From assembly GCA_022826485.1 (NCBI GenBank), contig JAJDUU010000031.1, positions 1 through 57,650 on the forward strand: 57,650 bases of DNA. The letters run 5' to 3'. Under the pieces are notes generated by a model. The model was not told where the DNA came from. It saw only the letters and a list, made by a program, of their open reading frames with translations, and did no database searches. Source of the DNA: Chloroflexota bacterium (GTDB lineage: Bacteria > Chloroflexota > UBA11872). Shown here in pieces: positions 10,663 through 19,857 of this stretch. The translations under genes and the position numbers were made by a program. The number at the start of each line of letters is the position of its first letter. Position 1 is the stretch's first letter.

Positions 10663-11580
10663 ATGGCTGACGCCCGGCAAGCCCCGGCGCCGACCCCACG
10701 CCGCCGACGCCGCGACATTCGCGAGCGCATGGAGAGTGCGCGGCTCGCGTCCTGGGAGCTTATGGACGACCCCGATATCGCGATCTTCACCATCGAGCGC
10801 CCCGACGGCGAGCCGTTCGCCGAGTTCGAGGCCGGGCAGTACGTCCAGCTCGCATTCTGGGACCAGCCCGAGGACGACCCGCGACCGCGCCAGTTCTCCA
10901 TCGCCTCCGCGTCGCGCGAGCGCGCGTCGCTCGAGTTCTACGTCATCCTGGTCCGCGACGCCGACGAGGACGGCAGCAATCGCCAGGGCGTGTTCACCGG
11001 CGCGCTCTGGCGCCACACACTCGGCGACGAGGTGCTCTATATGCCGCGCCCGGCGGGACGCTTCGTGCCCTCGCGGACCTCGCAGCGCGACCTCGTGTGC
11101 GCCGCCACCGGCACCGGGCTCGCCCCATTCGTCTCGATGGCCCGCGACTTCTGGTTCGAGTATCAGCGCGACGGCGCCGTGCCGCGGCGGCTCACGGTCC
11201 TGCACGGCGTGTCCTACGCCAGCCAGCTTGGCTATCGGGCCGAGTTGGAAGAGTTGGCCACCGACGTGGGATTCGAGTTGATCTACGTGCCGGTCGTCAG
11301 CCGTCCCACGCAAGACCCCGGATACGAGGAGCACATGGGCCGCGGACGCCTCAACGACGTGTTGCGGATGATCTGCGGCGAGCCCCAAATCGGCCGCGTG
11401 GAGCCCTACCTGCCCGCCGAGGTCCACGACCAGGTGCGCGAGCGGCTCTCGGTCGCGGGCAGCGCGGCCTATCTGTGCGGCAATCCGGGCATGATCAGCG
11501 ACGTGAAGGAAGTGCTCTCCGCCAAGGGCTTCCCCACCGCCGGCCGCGAGTCACAGGTGATCACGGAAGACTACTGGTAG
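10663..11580 (+). CDS. Ferredoxin--NADP reductase-like flavoprotein
   Basis: A 305-residue oxidoreductase of the ferredoxin-NADP reductase fold. The FAD-binding motif R-Q-F-S-I-A-S-A occurs around residue 75, the NAD(P)-binding motif A-A-T-G-T-G-L-A-P-F around residue 150, and the C-terminal Y-L-C-G-N-P-G-M-I segment closes the nucleotide site. There is no [2Fe-2S] cysteine cluster, so it is closer to Fpr than to PyrK-type or phenol hydroxylase-type reductases. It probably shuttles electrons between NADPH and ferredoxin or flavodoxin, which the downstream MEP-pathway enzymes IspG/IspH need in general. ispF starts six bases after its stop. The start could also be the GTG three bases earlier. 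Confidence 0.85.
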   Translation: MADARQAPAPTPRRRRRDIRERMESARLASWELMDDPDIAIFTIERPDGEPFAEFEAGQYVQLAFWDQPEDDPRPRQFSIASASRERASLEFYVILVRDADEDGSNRQGVFTGALWRHTLGDEVLYMPRPAGRFVPSRTSQRDLVCAATGTGLAPFVSMARDFWFEYQRDGAVPRRLTVLHGVSYASQLGYRAELEELATDVGFELIYVPVVSRPTQDPGYEEHMGRGRLNDVLRMICGEPQIGRVEPYLPAEVHDQVRERLSVAGSAAYLCGNPGMISDVKEVLSAKGFPTAGRESQVITEDYW

Positions 11581-11585
11581 CCGGC

Positions 11586-12092
11586 GTGGAGGCGTCAGAG
11601 CCCCTGCCCGAGCTGCGCGTGGGCCACGGCTACGACATCCATCGGCTGGCCGGCGGCCGCCCCCTGATGATCGGCGGCGTGCAAGTGCCGGCGGAGCAGG
11701 GGGCCGTGGGCCACTCCGACGCCGACGTGCTGCTGCACGCCATCGTGGACGCGATCCTGGGCGCGCTGAATGCGGGCGATATCGGCCGCCACTATCCCGA
11801 CACCGACCCCGCCTGGCGCGGCGCCGACAGCGCACGGTTCGCCCGCGAGACGGCCGCCCGCGCCCGTGAAGCGGGCTGGGAACCCGTGAACCTGGACGCC
11901 ACGGTGCTGCTGGAGCGCCCCAAGCTCGCCGCGCACGTCCCCGCCATCGAGCAGCGCGTGGCGCAGTGCCTCAACGTGGGCGCCGATCGCGTCAACGTCA
12001 AGGCTGCAACCAACGAGGGCCTGGACGCCGTGGGCGAAGGCCGCGCCATCGCCTGCCACGCCGTGGTCCTGCTGGCGCGGCGCCATCGGTAG
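11586..12092 (+). CDS. ispF: 2-C-methyl-D-erythritol 2,4-cyclodiphosphate synthase
   Basis: A 168-residue IspF, which cyclises CDP-ME 2-phosphate in the MEP pathway. Zinc ligands are visible: D17-x-H19 in G-H-G-Y-D-I-H-R-L and H51 in the segment after G-H-S-D-A-D. The C-terminal K-A-A-T-N-E-G-L-D-x-x-G-x-x-E/R-A motif is intact. GTG 11586 gives the normal family length; the open frame extends upstream into the previous gene but has no homology there. It is tightly packed behind the reductase gene and 33 bases ahead of cysS. Confidence 0.94.
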   Translation: MEASEPLPELRVGHGYDIHRLAGGRPLMIGGVQVPAEQGAVGHSDADVLLHAIVDAILGALNAGDIGRHYPDTDPAWRGADSARFARETAARAREAGWEPVNLDATVLLERPKLAAHVPAIEQRVAQCLNVGADRVNVKAATNEGLDAVGEGRAIACHAVVLLARRHR

Positions 12093-12125
12093 AATTCGCC
12101 GCCGCATCGCCCACGGTCAGTCACG

Positions 12126-13529
12126 GTGACGCTCCACATTTCCGACACGCGCACGGGAGAAAAGCGTCCCTTCACGCCGCTCGACGACACGGTGCGCATC
12201 TACGTCTGCGGCATGACGCCCAAGGCCCCGCCGCACGTGGGCCACGGCTTCATGTTCGTCCACATGGACGTCGTCCGGCGCTACCTGGAGCACCGCGGCT
12301 ACAAGGTGCGGCACCTCCAGAACTTCACCGACATCGACGACAAGATCATCGACCGCGCGCGTGCCACGGGTCAGGACCCGCTCGAATACGCCGAGGAGCA
12401 GACGCGGGCCTATTTCGACGTGCTCGACCGCCTGCGCGTGCGCCATGCCCACGAGTACCCCACCGTCACCGGCGCCATGTCCGACATCGTGGTGGCGGTG
12501 CAGAATCTCATCGACCGCGGCGTGGCCTATGCCACCTCGCAGGGCGTCTACTTCTCCGTGCCGGACTTCCCGGACTATGGCTGCCTGTCCGGACGCACGG
12601 AGGACCTGGGCGTCGAGGCCGGCGCGCGCGTCGAGGTGGACCCGGAGAAGCGCGACCCGCGGGACTTCGCCCTGTGGAAGCTCGCCCCGGACGACGAGAT
12701 CGGCTGGGAGAGTCCGTGGGGTCGCGGTCGCCCCGGCTGGCACATCGAGTGCTCCACCATGATCCACACCGCCTTCGGCAACCAGATCGACATTCACGGC
12801 GGCGGCGCCGACCTGATCTTTCCGCATCACGAAAACGAAATCGCGCAGTCCGAAGCCGCAAGCGGAGAGTCGCCCTTCGTGCAGCACTGGATGCACACGG
12901 GGCTGCTGCAAACCGACGGCGAAAAGATGGCCCACTCCGCCGGCAACTACACCACCCTGGCCGACGTGCTGGAAGTGGTGGAGCCGGACGTGCTGCGGCT
13001 GTTCTTCCTCTCGGTGCACTACCGCACGGCGGTGGGCTTCTCGATGGAGGCCCTACAGCCGTCCGCGGCCGCCTATGAGCGGCTGCGCGGCATCCTGCGC
13101 GCGCGCGGCGGCGATCCAGCGGGCGACGCGGAGACGCTGGCCGCCGCCTGTGAACAGGCGCGGCGCGAGTTCGAGGCCGCCATGGACGACGACTTCAACG
13201 CCCCGCGCGCCATCGGCGCGCTATTCGAGCTTGGGCGGTCCATCAACCGCGCCGCGCCGAGCGCGACGCCGGGCGCGGTCGCCGACGCCCAGGACCGCCT
13301 GCGGCAGTTGCTCGGCGTGCTTGGCGTGGAGGTGACCGAAGGTCCGGCCGACGCCGCGGACGCCGCGCCGTACATTGAGCTGCTGGTCGAGATTCGCGGC
13401 ATGGCGCGGGAGGCGCGGCAATGGGAGCTCGCCGATCGCGTCCGGGATCGTCTCGCGGACCTCGACGTCGTCCTGGAAGACACCCCCGACGGCACGGTCT
13501 GGCGGCACACGACGCCGACCGACCCGTAG
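12126..13529 (+). CDS. cysS: Cysteinyl-tRNA synthetase
   Basis: A 467-residue class I aminoacyl-tRNA synthetase. The HIGH motif appears as H-V-G-H-G at residues 37-41, preceded by zinc ligand C28. G-W-H-I-E-C-S supplies further zinc ligands, and the KMSKS motif appears as K-M-A-H-S at about 267. The C-terminal DALR-type helical domain is present. The sequence starts at GTG 12126 with the expected N-terminus. No T-box leader is seen upstream; the gene probably belongs to the ispF transcript. The 3' end overlaps the open frame of rlmB. Confidence 0.95.
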   Translation: MTLHISDTRTGEKRPFTPLDDTVRIYVCGMTPKAPPHVGHGFMFVHMDVVRRYLEHRGYKVRHLQNFTDIDDKIIDRARATGQDPLEYAEEQTRAYFDVLDRLRVRHAHEYPTVTGAMSDIVVAVQNLIDRGVAYATSQGVYFSVPDFPDYGCLSGRTEDLGVEAGARVEVDPEKRDPRDFALWKLAPDDEIGWESPWGRGRPGWHIECSTMIHTAFGNQIDIHGGGADLIFPHHENEIAQSEAASGESPFVQHWMHTGLLQTDGEKMAHSAGNYTTLADVLEVVEPDVLRLFFLSVHYRTAVGFSMEALQPSAAAYERLRGILRARGGDPAGDAETLAAACEQARREFEAAMDDDFNAPRAIGALFELGRSINRAAPSATPGAVADAQDRLRQLLGVLGVEVTEGPADAADAAPYIELLVEIRGMAREARQWELADRVRDRLADLDVVLEDTPDGTVWRHTTPTDP

Positions 13530-14257
13530 CCGGCGCCATCTGGGGCCGCCACCCCGTCCGCGAAGCCCTGACCGCCGGCTACCGTCTGACGCGGCTGCTC
13601 GTCGCCCGCGGCGCCGCCGAGTCCACGACTCCCCTGCGTGAGCTGGCGGGAAAGGCCGGCGTGCCGGTGGCCTTCGTGGACACCGCCGAACTGGATTCCC
13701 TGGCCTTCGGCGGCAACCACCAGGGCGTCGTCGCCACCATGGATTCAACCCCGAATCCCGGACCGCGCGACCTGCTGCAACCCCGGCCGGAACGCGCCCA
13801 ACCGCCGCTCATTCTGGCCGCCGACCAGGTCGAGGATGTCGGCAACCTCGGCTCGCTGGTCCGGACGCTCGAGGCCTGCGGCGGCGCCGGCGTGATCGTG
13901 CCGCAGCGGCGCAGCGCGGCGCTCACCGGCGGACTGGCCCGCGCCTCCGCCGGGGCCAGCCTGCGCTCCACCGTCGTATCCGTGACGAACCTCGCGCGGG
14001 CGCTCAAATCGCTGCGGTCGGAAGGCGTGCGCGTCATCGGGCTCGACGCCGACGCCGAGACGCCGTTCGACGCCATGGCCTTCGACGCGCCATGCTGCAT
14101 CGTCGTGGGCAACGAGGCGCGCGGAATGCGACCCAGCGTGCGGGAAGCATGCGACGCGATCGTGCGCGTGCCGCTGCGCAGCGGCATCGGCTCGCTCAAC
14201 GTGGCCGCCGCCGGCGCCATCGTCCTGCACCACATCGCGCGCCAACGAACGGGGTGA
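13421..14257 (+). CDS. rlmB: 23S rRNA 2'-O-ribose methyltransferase, TrmH/RlmB family
   Basis: A SpoU/TrmH-family RNA 2'-O-methyltransferase with a trefoil-knot SAM site. The N-terminal substrate-binding domain begins with W-G-R-H-P-V-R-E-A-L at about residue 41. The knot motifs follow: motif 1 D-Q-V-E-D-V-G-N-L-G, motif 2 V-V-G-N-E-A-R-G-M-R, and motif 3 I-G-S-L-N-V-A-A-A. The only standard start before the conserved domain is ATG 13421, which overlaps cysS by 109 bases. The first 38 residues are arginine-rich antisense-frame sequence, so the true start may be a non-standard codon near 13499-13540. The family call is firm; the start is not. The cysS-rlmB order is conserved in other bacteria. 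Confidence 0.85.
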   Translation: MGARRSRPGSSRGPRRRPGRHPRRHGLAAHDADRPVAGAIWGRHPVREALTAGYRLTRLLVARGAAESTTPLRELAGKAGVPVAFVDTAELDSLAFGGNHQGVVATMDSTPNPGPRDLLQPRPERAQPPLILAADQVEDVGNLGSLVRTLEACGGAGVIVPQRRSAALTGGLARASAGASLRSTVVSVTNLARALKSLRSEGVRVIGLDADAETPFDAMAFDAPCCIVVGNEARGMRPSVREACDAIVRVPLRSGIGSLNVAAAGAIVLHHIARQRTG

Positions 14258-14274
14258 CCCGTGCACAACCGTCA

Positions 14275-14640
14275 TGCCCGCGTCCGCCACCCTCTCCCTC
14301 GGAGACCTTTGCATACGTCTGTAGAGGCGGGTTTGCGACCCGCCCGACGCCAAGCATCCGGCGCGCTTCCAGGTTCGACCGGACTGGATTCCGGCCTTCG
14401 CCGGAATGACGGAAGGGTTTCGCAAAGGTCTCCCCTCGGGAGAGGGCAGGGGTGAGGGCCGGGGTGAGGGATCCCCACATCATTCCCGCGAAGAGCCTGC
14501 CCCGTACTCGATACGGGGGTGAGGGCGATCCGGTTCCCTCTCCCCCAGGGAGAGGGTTGGGTGAGGGTCCTCCGGTTCCCTCTCCCCCAGGGAGAGGGTT
14601 GGGTGAGGGTCCGGGGCGTGGGATATTGCCCCTTTATGCA
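14275..14640. repeat. Large cluster of palindromic repeats, rlmB-folB spacer
   Basis: The 493-base spacer (14258-14750) holds no gene and is almost entirely repeats. A type A hairpin with CCGGACTGGATTCCGGC and GCCGGAATGACGG lies at about 14377-14412. Type C CCCCGTACTCGATACGGGG is at about 14501-14519. At least two head-to-tail type B units lie at 14535-14610, each with CCCTCTCCCCCAGGGAGAGGG. It is the densest cluster in the window. Confidence 0.85.
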
Positions 14641-14750
14641 AGTGTCTCCGAAGCCGGGAATCCAAAATCCGTGGGGGACACCTTGACGGACAGCGGTCCG
14701 CACCCGCCACCGCGCGAGAGGTCCGGGCAGGCCTCAAGAGTCGGAAATCC

Positions 14751-15122
14751 ATGACCGGCGACGTCATCAGCCTCAAGGGCATGATCTTCTTCGCCTACCA
14801 CGGCGCGCGCGCCGAAGAGCGCACCCTGGGTCAACGATTCGTCGTCGACATGGACGTGCGCGCCGACCTGCGCGCCGCCGGCCAGTCCGACGGCGTCAGC
14901 GACACCGTCAACTACAGCGAGCTCTACGCCGTCGCCCAGGACGTGATGCACGGACCGCCGCGCAATCTGCTCGAATCGCTTGGCGAGACCATCGCCGCGC
15001 GCGTCCTGGCCGAGTTCCCTCGCGTCACCCAGGTGCGCGTCCGCATCGCCAAGCCCAGCGTCGCCATCGCCGGCTCCATCCTCGCCGAAGCCGCCGTCAC
15101 CATCGACCGAAGGCGGGACTAG
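14751..15122 (+). CDS. folB: Dihydroneopterin aldolase
   Basis: A 123-residue FolB enzyme of folate synthesis, converting dihydroneopterin to 6-hydroxymethyl-dihydropterin and glycolaldehyde. The family signature is visible: the start I-S-L-K-G-M-x-F-F-A-Y-H-G-x-x-x-E-E, the V-N-Y-S-E-L segment, L-L-E-S-L-G-E-T-I-A with the pterin-binding Glu, and the ending V-R-I-A-K-P. Length is normal. It is separated from rlmB by a repeat cluster and followed by the LRR gene; no folP or folK gene is nearby. Confidence 0.93.
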   Translation: MTGDVISLKGMIFFAYHGARAEERTLGQRFVVDMDVRADLRAAGQSDGVSDTVNYSELYAVAQDVMHGPPRNLLESLGETIAARVLAEFPRVTQVRVRIAKPSVAIAGSILAEAAVTIDRRRD

Positions 15123-15201
15123 GCCGCGAGCCACGGTGGCGGCGGTTGTCCCGCTCGAAGCTTGGGCACTACTATCGGCGCCCGCATGTGACGAAGTATC
15201 A

Positions 15202-18200
15202 ATGCGACACCTCCGTAATAGCGGAATCTGCACATTGAAAATGGCCCTTCGCGCCGCAGCGATTCTGCTCACGCTCGTCGCCGCGTTTGGCGCGACGGTC
15301 CGCGCGCCGGCGACGGCATCGGCCCAGACGCCCTCCACCGACCGGGACGCGCTGGTGGCGCTCTACGACGCGACCGACGGGCCGAACTGGACGCACAGCA
15401 CCAGCTGGCTAAGCGAAGCGCCGCTCGACGAATGGCACGGCGTCACCACCGACTCCACCGGACGGGTCATCGGGCTCAGTCTCCCGCAGAACGAGCTAAG
15501 CGGGGAGATAGCGCCCGAGCTCGGTGCCCTCGCCAACCTGGAAGCGGTGGAACTCAGTGACAACCAGCTGCAAGGAGCGATCCCGCCCGAACTCGCCACC
15601 CTCGCCAAGCTGGAAGTCTTGGACCTCAGTGTGAACCAGTTGAGTGGATCGATCCCACCCGAGTTGGGTCGCCTCGTCAAGCTGGAGTGGCTGAATCTGT
15701 CGGAGAACCAGCTCAGTGCGGCGATCCCGCCTGAGTTGGGCGCCCTCGCGAACCTGGAAGTGGTGGACCTCAGCGAAAACAAGCTGGGAGGAGCGATACC
15801 GGCCGAGCTCGCCACCCTCGCCAATCTGGAAGTACTGGATCTCAGTGTGAACCAGTTGAGTGGAACGATCCCACCCGAGTTGGGCCGTCTCGCCAAGCTG
15901 GAATGGCTAAATCTGTCGGGGAACCAACTCAGTGCGGTGATCCCGCCCGAGCTGGGCCGTCTCGGCAACCTCGAGTGGCTGAATCTGTCGGGGAACCAGC
16001 TCAGTGCGGCGATCCCGCCCGAGTTGGGCGACCTCACCAATCTGGGCTTGGTGCGGCTCGGCGGTGGCAACCCACTCACGGGCTGCATTCCCGAGGCGTT
16101 GCGAGCGGTAGCGAACAGCGACGTCGATGAGCTCGGGCTGCCGTTCTGCGGAATCGGCGCAGGCTCGACGATCGAGGGGCCGACGCTCACAGCTACCTCT
16201 GAAAAGGCCGCGCTGATCGCGCTTTACCACGCCACCGACGGAGCGAACTGGAGAAACAACACCAACTGGCTGAGTGCCGCGCCAATCGATGAATGGCACG
16301 GCGTCGACGCCACCTCCACTTCCTGGACGAGAACGCGGGACGGGCCCGGTTTCATCGCTGTCTCCGTAGACGTGAGCGCCAACGGTCCGGTCACGGAACT
16401 GTGGCTCCGTGGCAACCGACTGCGTGGAGCAATTCCACTCGAACTGGGTCACCTCACCAACCTGGTGGTGCTGGATCTCAGTACCAATCAGTTGCAGGGG
16501 GAGATCCCGCCCACGTTGGGCAGCCTATCCAAGCTGCGCTGGCTGTGGCTCGGGGACAACAACTTAGCTGGAGCAATCCCGCCCGAACTTGGCAGCCTCT
16601 CCAATCTTGGGTTGCTGCATCTCTCTGGCAACCTGCTGCGGGGAACGATACCGTCCGAGTTGGGCAACCTCACGAATCTGGGGACCCTTCTACTCGCGGA
16701 GAACTTGCTGCGGGGGTCGATCCCGCCCGAGCTGGGCAACCTCACGAATCTGGGGGCCCTCACCCTCGCGAGGAACCAACTGAGTGGAGTGATCCCGCCC
16801 GAGCTGGGTCGCCTCGCCAATCTGGGCACCCTTCTACTCGCGGAAAACTTGCTGCGGGGGTCGATCCCGCCCGAGCTGGGCAACCTCACGAACCTGGGGT
16901 TCCTCACCCTCTCGAGGAACCAACTGAGTGGAGTGATCCCGCCCGAGCTGGGTCGCCTCGCCAATCTGGACACCCTTCTACTTGCGAAAAACTTGCTGCG
17001 GGGGTCAATCCCGCCCGAGCTGGGCGGTCTCGCTCACTTGAGATTGCTGGATTTAAGCGGAAACCAGCTAGGTGGATCGATCCCGTCCGAGTTGAGCAAC
17101 CTCGTCAACCTGCGATCGCTGTGGCTCGGTGAGAATCAATTGAGCGGGGAAATACCACCCGCGCTGGGCAACCTCCTCAATCTGGGATGGCTGGGGCTCC
17201 GCGGAAACCAGTTCAGCGGACCAATCCCGTCCGAGTTGAGCAACCTCGTCAACCTGCGATGGCTGGGGCTCGGTGAGAACCAATTGAGCGGGGAAATTCC
17301 GCCTGCGCTGGGCAACCTCCCCAATCTGCGATCGCTAGGGCTCACGGACAATCAGTTGCATGGGGCGATCCCGCCCGAGCTGCGTCGCCTGGCCAATCTG
17401 AGAGAGCTGCACCTCGGCGGAAGCAACCCGCTCACTGGCTGCATCCCCGAGGCGTTGCGGGCGGTACCGGACAGTGACCTCGACGAGCTCGGGCTGGCAT
17501 TCTGCGGCGCCGATGACAGCGCGCCTGATACGGCCGCGCTGGTCGCCCTCTACTACGCCACCGGCGGGCCGCACTGGACGACCAACACCAACTGGCTGAG
17601 TGGGGCGTCGCTCGATACATGGCATGGCATCACCACCGATGCCACGGGCCGGGTGACGGGGCTGAGTCTCCCGGAGAACGAGTTGCGCGGCGAGATCCCG
17701 CCGGAGTTGGGGCGCCTGACCAACCTGGAAGCGCTGGATCTCGATGACAACCGGTTAACCGGGGCGATCCCAGCGGCGTTGGGCAACCTCACAAACCTCG
17801 GAGTCCTCTTCCTCTCGGAGAACCAGTTGCGTGGGGAGATTCCACCTGAGCTGGGTGGTCTCGCCAACCTGGAAGCTCTATATCTCGACTTCAACCAGCT
17901 CTCCGGGGCGATCCCAGCGGCGTTGGGCAACCTCACGAATCTGGCGAGTCTCTCCATCGCGGGCAACCAACTGAGTGGATCGATCCCGGCCGGGCTGGGC
18001 CGCCTTGCCAACCTCGTGCAGCTATCCCTCTGGGACAACCAGTTGCGTGGAGTGATTCCCGCCGAGTTGGGCAACTTGAGCAACCTGCAAGGGCTATATC
18101 TCGATGGGAATCAGTTGAGCGGGGCGATCCCGGCCGCGTTGGAGCGCCTCGACAATCTGACCTCGCTGAAGCTCGGCGGCGGAAGCAACCAATTCACCGG

Positions 18201-18279
18201 CTGCATCCCGGCGGCGTTACAAGATGTCGCGGACAGCGATCTCGCCGAGCTTGATCTGCCGTACTGCGAGGCGAGCTGA
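15202..18279 (+). CDS. Secreted plant-type leucine-rich repeat protein
   Basis: A 1025-residue protein. A signal peptide follows the alternative start at 15241 (A-I-L-L-T-L-V-A-A-F then A-S-A-Q). The rest is three modules, each opening with the same cap (D/E-x-x-A-L-I/V-A-L-Y-x-A-T-D/G-G, then W and W-H-G-V/I) near residues 48, 335 and 775. Each then has a run of 24-residue LRRs of the plant type (L-x-x-N-x-L-x-G-x-I-P-P-E-L-G), and the module ends with N-x-L/F-T-G-C-I-P-x-A-L and D-L-x-E-L-x-L-P-x-C. In total there are over 30 LRRs. No anchor or transmembrane segment follows, so it is probably released or cell-surface bound. It likely mediates protein or glycan binding; the ligand is unknown. 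Confidence 0.85.
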   Translation: MRHLRNSGICTLKMALRAAAILLTLVAAFGATVRAPATASAQTPSTDRDALVALYDATDGPNWTHSTSWLSEAPLDEWHGVTTDSTGRVIGLSLPQNELSGEIAPELGALANLEAVELSDNQLQGAIPPELATLAKLEVLDLSVNQLSGSIPPELGRLVKLEWLNLSENQLSAAIPPELGALANLEVVDLSENKLGGAIPAELATLANLEVLDLSVNQLSGTIPPELGRLAKLEWLNLSGNQLSAVIPPELGRLGNLEWLNLSGNQLSAAIPPELGDLTNLGLVRLGGGNPLTGCIPEALRAVANSDVDELGLPFCGIGAGSTIEGPTLTATSEKAALIALYHATDGANWRNNTNWLSAAPIDEWHGVDATSTSWTRTRDGPGFIAVSVDVSANGPVTELWLRGNRLRGAIPLELGHLTNLVVLDLSTNQLQGEIPPTLGSLSKLRWLWLGDNNLAGAIPPELGSLSNLGLLHLSGNLLRGTIPSELGNLTNLGTLLLAENLLRGSIPPELGNLTNLGALTLARNQLSGVIPPELGRLANLGTLLLAENLLRGSIPPELGNLTNLGFLTLSRNQLSGVIPPELGRLANLDTLLLAKNLLRGSIPPELGGLAHLRLLDLSGNQLGGSIPSELSNLVNLRSLWLGENQLSGEIPPALGNLLNLGWLGLRGNQFSGPIPSELSNLVNLRWLGLGENQLSGEIPPALGNLPNLRSLGLTDNQLHGAIPPELRRLANLRELHLGGSNPLTGCIPEALRAVPDSDLDELGLAFCGADDSAPDTAALVALYYATGGPHWTTNTNWLSGASLDTWHGITTDATGRVTGLSLPENELRGEIPPELGRLTNLEALDLDDNRLTGAIPAALGNLTNLGVLFLSENQLRGEIPPELGGLANLEALYLDFNQLSGAIPAALGNLTNLASLSIAGNQLSGSIPAGLGRLANLVQLSLWDNQLRGVIPAELGNLSNLQGLYLDGNQLSGAIPAALERLDNLTSLKLGGGSNQFTGCIPAALQDVADSDLAELDLPYCEAS
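16681..17040 (+). repeat. 144-bp in-gene repeat (pairs of LRRs)
   Basis: The sequence beginning with the codons for G-T-L-L-L-A-E-N-L-L at 16681 recurs at 16825 and 16969, a constant 144-base spacing equal to two 24-residue LRRs. The first two copies are nearly identical at DNA level and the third is slightly diverged, pointing to recent unequal recombination inside the gene. Confidence 0.85.
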
Positions 18280-18291
18280 CCGAGCCTCGAT

Positions 18292-19857
18292 CTAGGGGGC
18301 CGTGCCGCTGCGCCGCTCCTGCTCCCGCCGCTCGTCGAACTCGCGCAGCATCACATTGCCCAGCGATGGCGGGCGGCGATAGCCCGCAACGTCCTTCGCC
18401 AGCGACCACTCGTGCGCCTCCAGCTGACGGGTGATCAGGTCGTCCGCCTGTTCGAGATAGGCGTCGGGCTCGACTTCGCCGCGGCGCACGGCTTCGATCG
18501 GGGCGCCCGTGAGGACGTGCCAGGCCTTCGATCCCGGATTCGACGGCGTCTGCAAGTCATGCGCGACGGCCCCGCTCCAGGCCGTGCGGTCCACGGGCAG
18601 CCGGTTGGGGTCGCGAAAGGCCGGCTCGCGCAGCACCGAGCGGCGAAATGGGACCGCGGCGTCGGTGCGCGCCAGCGCGCGCTGCGCTTCCGGCTCCAGG
18701 AAAAACTGGGCGAGCCGCCAGGCCGGCTCGAGATCCGCGCTGGCGCTGTTCACCGCCACGCACAGCTCCACGCCCTCCGTCACCGGCGGCCCGTCGGTCC
18801 ACGCGGGCAGCGGCGCCACGCCCCAGGAAATCGTCGGCCGCACCAGCGGCGCGAAGTCGCTGGCGTCGACGTACAGCGCCACCCGTCCGCCGTTGAACGG
18901 CGTCGCAAAGCGTTCCTCGATCCCAAGCTCCATCTGCGACCGGCTGCGCCAGTTCGCCATGCGCCCCAGGGTGCGCGCGTGCACGGGCGAGCGCATCGTC
19001 GAGCGCGTCTGATCGTCCACAAAGAACGCCTCCGCCCCCGTCAGTCCAGCCGCGTCGGCCAGCGCGGCCCGGGTCAACCACGGCACGGCGGCGAGCCCGT
19101 AGCGATCCATCCGGTCTTCGTCCCCGAGCGTGAGCCGTCGCGCCGCAAACTCGAACTCGGCGATCGACCAGGCATCCTCCCAGCTTGACGGCGGCTCAAC
19201 CCCTGCCTGATCCAGATGAGCCTGGTTGTAGAACACCCCCAGATAGGCCGCGCCGATGCTGAGGGCCGTCACCTCCCCGCCAGGCCCCGGCCGCGTCTCG
19301 ATGACGGCCGGATCCAGGTCGTCGAATTCCAGGTCGCGCGCCACGAAATCGTCCAAGGGCGCCAGATTGCCAGCGACCGTCAGGTCGAACACGTCGTCCG
19401 CCGCCACGCGCACCACGTCCGCGTCGATGCCGTCGACCAGGCCGGTGCGCATGCCCTCGCCCGCCAGGGTGTTGTCCAGCCGCACGTCGAGATCCACCTC
19501 GGGTTGGGCCTGCTCGAAGGCGGCCAGCGCCTGGCGCATAGCCTCCTGCTCGGTGGACGTGCCCCAGCCCGCGAATCGGATCGTCGTGCCGGCTGGAAGC
19601 GGCGTGGCTTCGGCCGCGGCCAGCGTCGCCGGAGCCGACGGCGTGAGTGTCGGCGTGGGAGTAAACGGCGCCACGCGAACCGATTCGACCGGCAGGGGGG
19701 TCACCGGCGGCAGGTCCGCGTCCAGCGGAACCAGGTCGCATCCGGTGACGCCGGCCGCCACGGCAAGCGGCAGGGCGCGCAAGATGGCGCGCCGTGAACG
19801 GCGTCCGGCGGCAGTGCGCGGGCTTCGACCGCCCGACGATGGAGATGGGTTCGCCAC
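18292..19857 (-). CDS. ABC transporter extracellular solute-binding lipoprotein (orphan)
   Basis: A 521-residue protein with a twin-arginine-like lipoprotein signal (R-R-A-I-L, hydrophobic stretch, V-T-G-C lipobox with Cys40). A Thr/Pro-rich linker follows (about 60-100), then a family 1 solute-binding domain starting I-R-F-A-G-W-G-T-S-T-E-Q-E-A, with later Y-x-L-A-A-V-P-W and G-V-A-P-L-P-A-W segments. Such proteins bring sugars or other solutes to an ABC importer. No permease or ATPase gene lies nearby, so its transporter is elsewhere. GTG 19857 is my choice; the frame continues upstream to 20037 without signal-like sequence. It converges on the LRR gene. Confidence 0.8.
   Translation of the reverse strand: MANPSPSSGGRSPRTAAGRRSRRAILRALPLAVAAGVTGCDLVPLDADLPPVTPLPVESVRVAPFTPTPTLTPSAPATLAAAEATPLPAGTTIRFAGWGTSTEQEAMRQALAAFEQAQPEVDLDVRLDNTLAGEGMRTGLVDGIDADVVRVAADDVFDLTVAGNLAPLDDFVARDLEFDDLDPAVIETRPGPGGEVTALSIGAAYLGVFYNQAHLDQAGVEPPSSWEDAWSIAEFEFAARRLTLGDEDRMDRYGLAAVPWLTRAALADAAGLTGAEAFFVDDQTRSTMRSPVHARTLGRMANWRSRSQMELGIEERFATPFNGGRVALYVDASDFAPLVRPTISWGVAPLPAWTDGPPVTEGVELCVAVNSASADLEPAWRLAQFFLEPEAQRALARTDAAVPFRRSVLREPAFRDPNRLPVDRTAWSGAVAHDLQTPSNPGSKAWHVLTGAPIEAVRRGEVEPDAYLEQADDLITRQLEAHEWSLAKDVAGYRRPPSLGNVMLREFDERREQERRSGTAP

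Noticed and set aside
10663-11580. PyrK, the partner of class 1B PyrD
   Set aside because: The protein has no [2Fe-2S] cysteine motif and is 26 kb from pyrD; the ferredoxin-NADP reductase pattern fits better.
12093-12125. T-box leader for cysS
   Set aside because: Only 33 bases separate ispF from cysS, with no stem or T-box sequence.
15500-18250. CRISPR-like regular repetition
   Set aside because: The repetition is in frame, protein-coding and of LRR type, with no constant repeat and variable spacer pattern.
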